Source of the DNA: Arthrobacter methylotrophus
Lineage (GTDB): Bacteria; Actinomycetota; Actinomycetes; Actinomycetales; Micrococcaceae
DNA: 64,000 bases
Assembly: GCF_039539965.1 (NCBI RefSeq)
Contig: NZ_BAABED010000001.1
Coordinates: forward strand, 2,170,001-2,234,000
Direction of reading: 5' to 3'
The notes beneath the pieces are model-generated. The model searched no databases. It was not told the DNA's origin and worked only from the letters and a program-made list of their open reading frames with translations. How positions within the stretch are numbered: position 1 is the stretch's first letter; each line of letters starts with the position of its first letter. This document shows positions 62,582-64,000 of this stretch, in pieces. A program made the translations under genes and the position numbers.

Positions 62582-64000
<1,419 letters not shown>

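Overview
The window looks like chromosomal DNA of a high-GC Gram-positive actinobacterium of the Arthrobacter / Paenarthrobacter / Pseudarthrobacter kind (Micrococcaceae). This is inferred from base composition, frequent GTG/TTG starts and several gene orders typical of that group: thrS-HIT-pgsA, pdxT-yebC-ruvCAB-yajC-secDF-relA, and rarA-rpsD-DUF948-DUF6167-alaS-ruvX-mltG-aroE-aroC-aroK-aroB. No rRNA, tRNA or CRISPR array was recognised.

Bases 1-6200 are accessory. On the minus strand lies an AAA ATPase followed, with an 8-base overlap, by a subtilisin-like protease. This is the layout of the IetAS plasmid-stability / anti-phage pair. The protease runs off the left edge and carries one apparent frameshift near its N-terminus, so no complete reading frame reveals it. 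Next come three decayed serine-recombinase genes around a seemingly intact IS30-family element, and the stump of a Ser/Thr kinase.

Bases 6200-22700 hold mostly single metabolic and stress genes: a DUF1508 protein, a one-chain transketolase, a minus-strand stress-type cluster (YeaQ-like, SRPBCC, SDR, DUF6328 and small proteins), a DUF72 protein, a CDF metal transporter, an MmyB-like regulator, a RibD/DHFR-like reductase and a GNAT. They end in a possible acid-response locus. There a glutamate decarboxylase is followed in the same operon by a class II glutamine amidotransferase, and an acid-type sedolisin (S53) protease is transcribed divergently.

Bases 22700-42400 are mainly housekeeping: threonyl-tRNA synthetase, HIT protein, phosphatidylinositol phosphate synthase, both PLP synthase subunits, the MurT/GatD peptidoglycan amidase, YebC, RuvCAB, YajC/SecD/SecF and RelA. 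Between pdxS and pdxT sits a three-gene beta-lactamase locus: a secreted class A enzyme, a divergent LysR regulator and a cytosolic penicillin-recognising protein. This matches the blaL-blaA-blaB regulatory arrangement known from Streptomyces cacaoi.

Bases 42400-64000 carry an orphan AbiEi-like protein, a DUF349 protein, a membrane-anchored cyclophilin, HisS, AspS, a GNAT, an HNH/DUF222 protein and an actinobacterial VLRF1-type ribosome-rescue factor divergent from rarA. rpsD follows with a structured leader, then alaS and the ruvX-mltG-aro operon, whose overlapping genes link cell-wall synthesis to the shikimate pathway. aroB is cut by the right edge.
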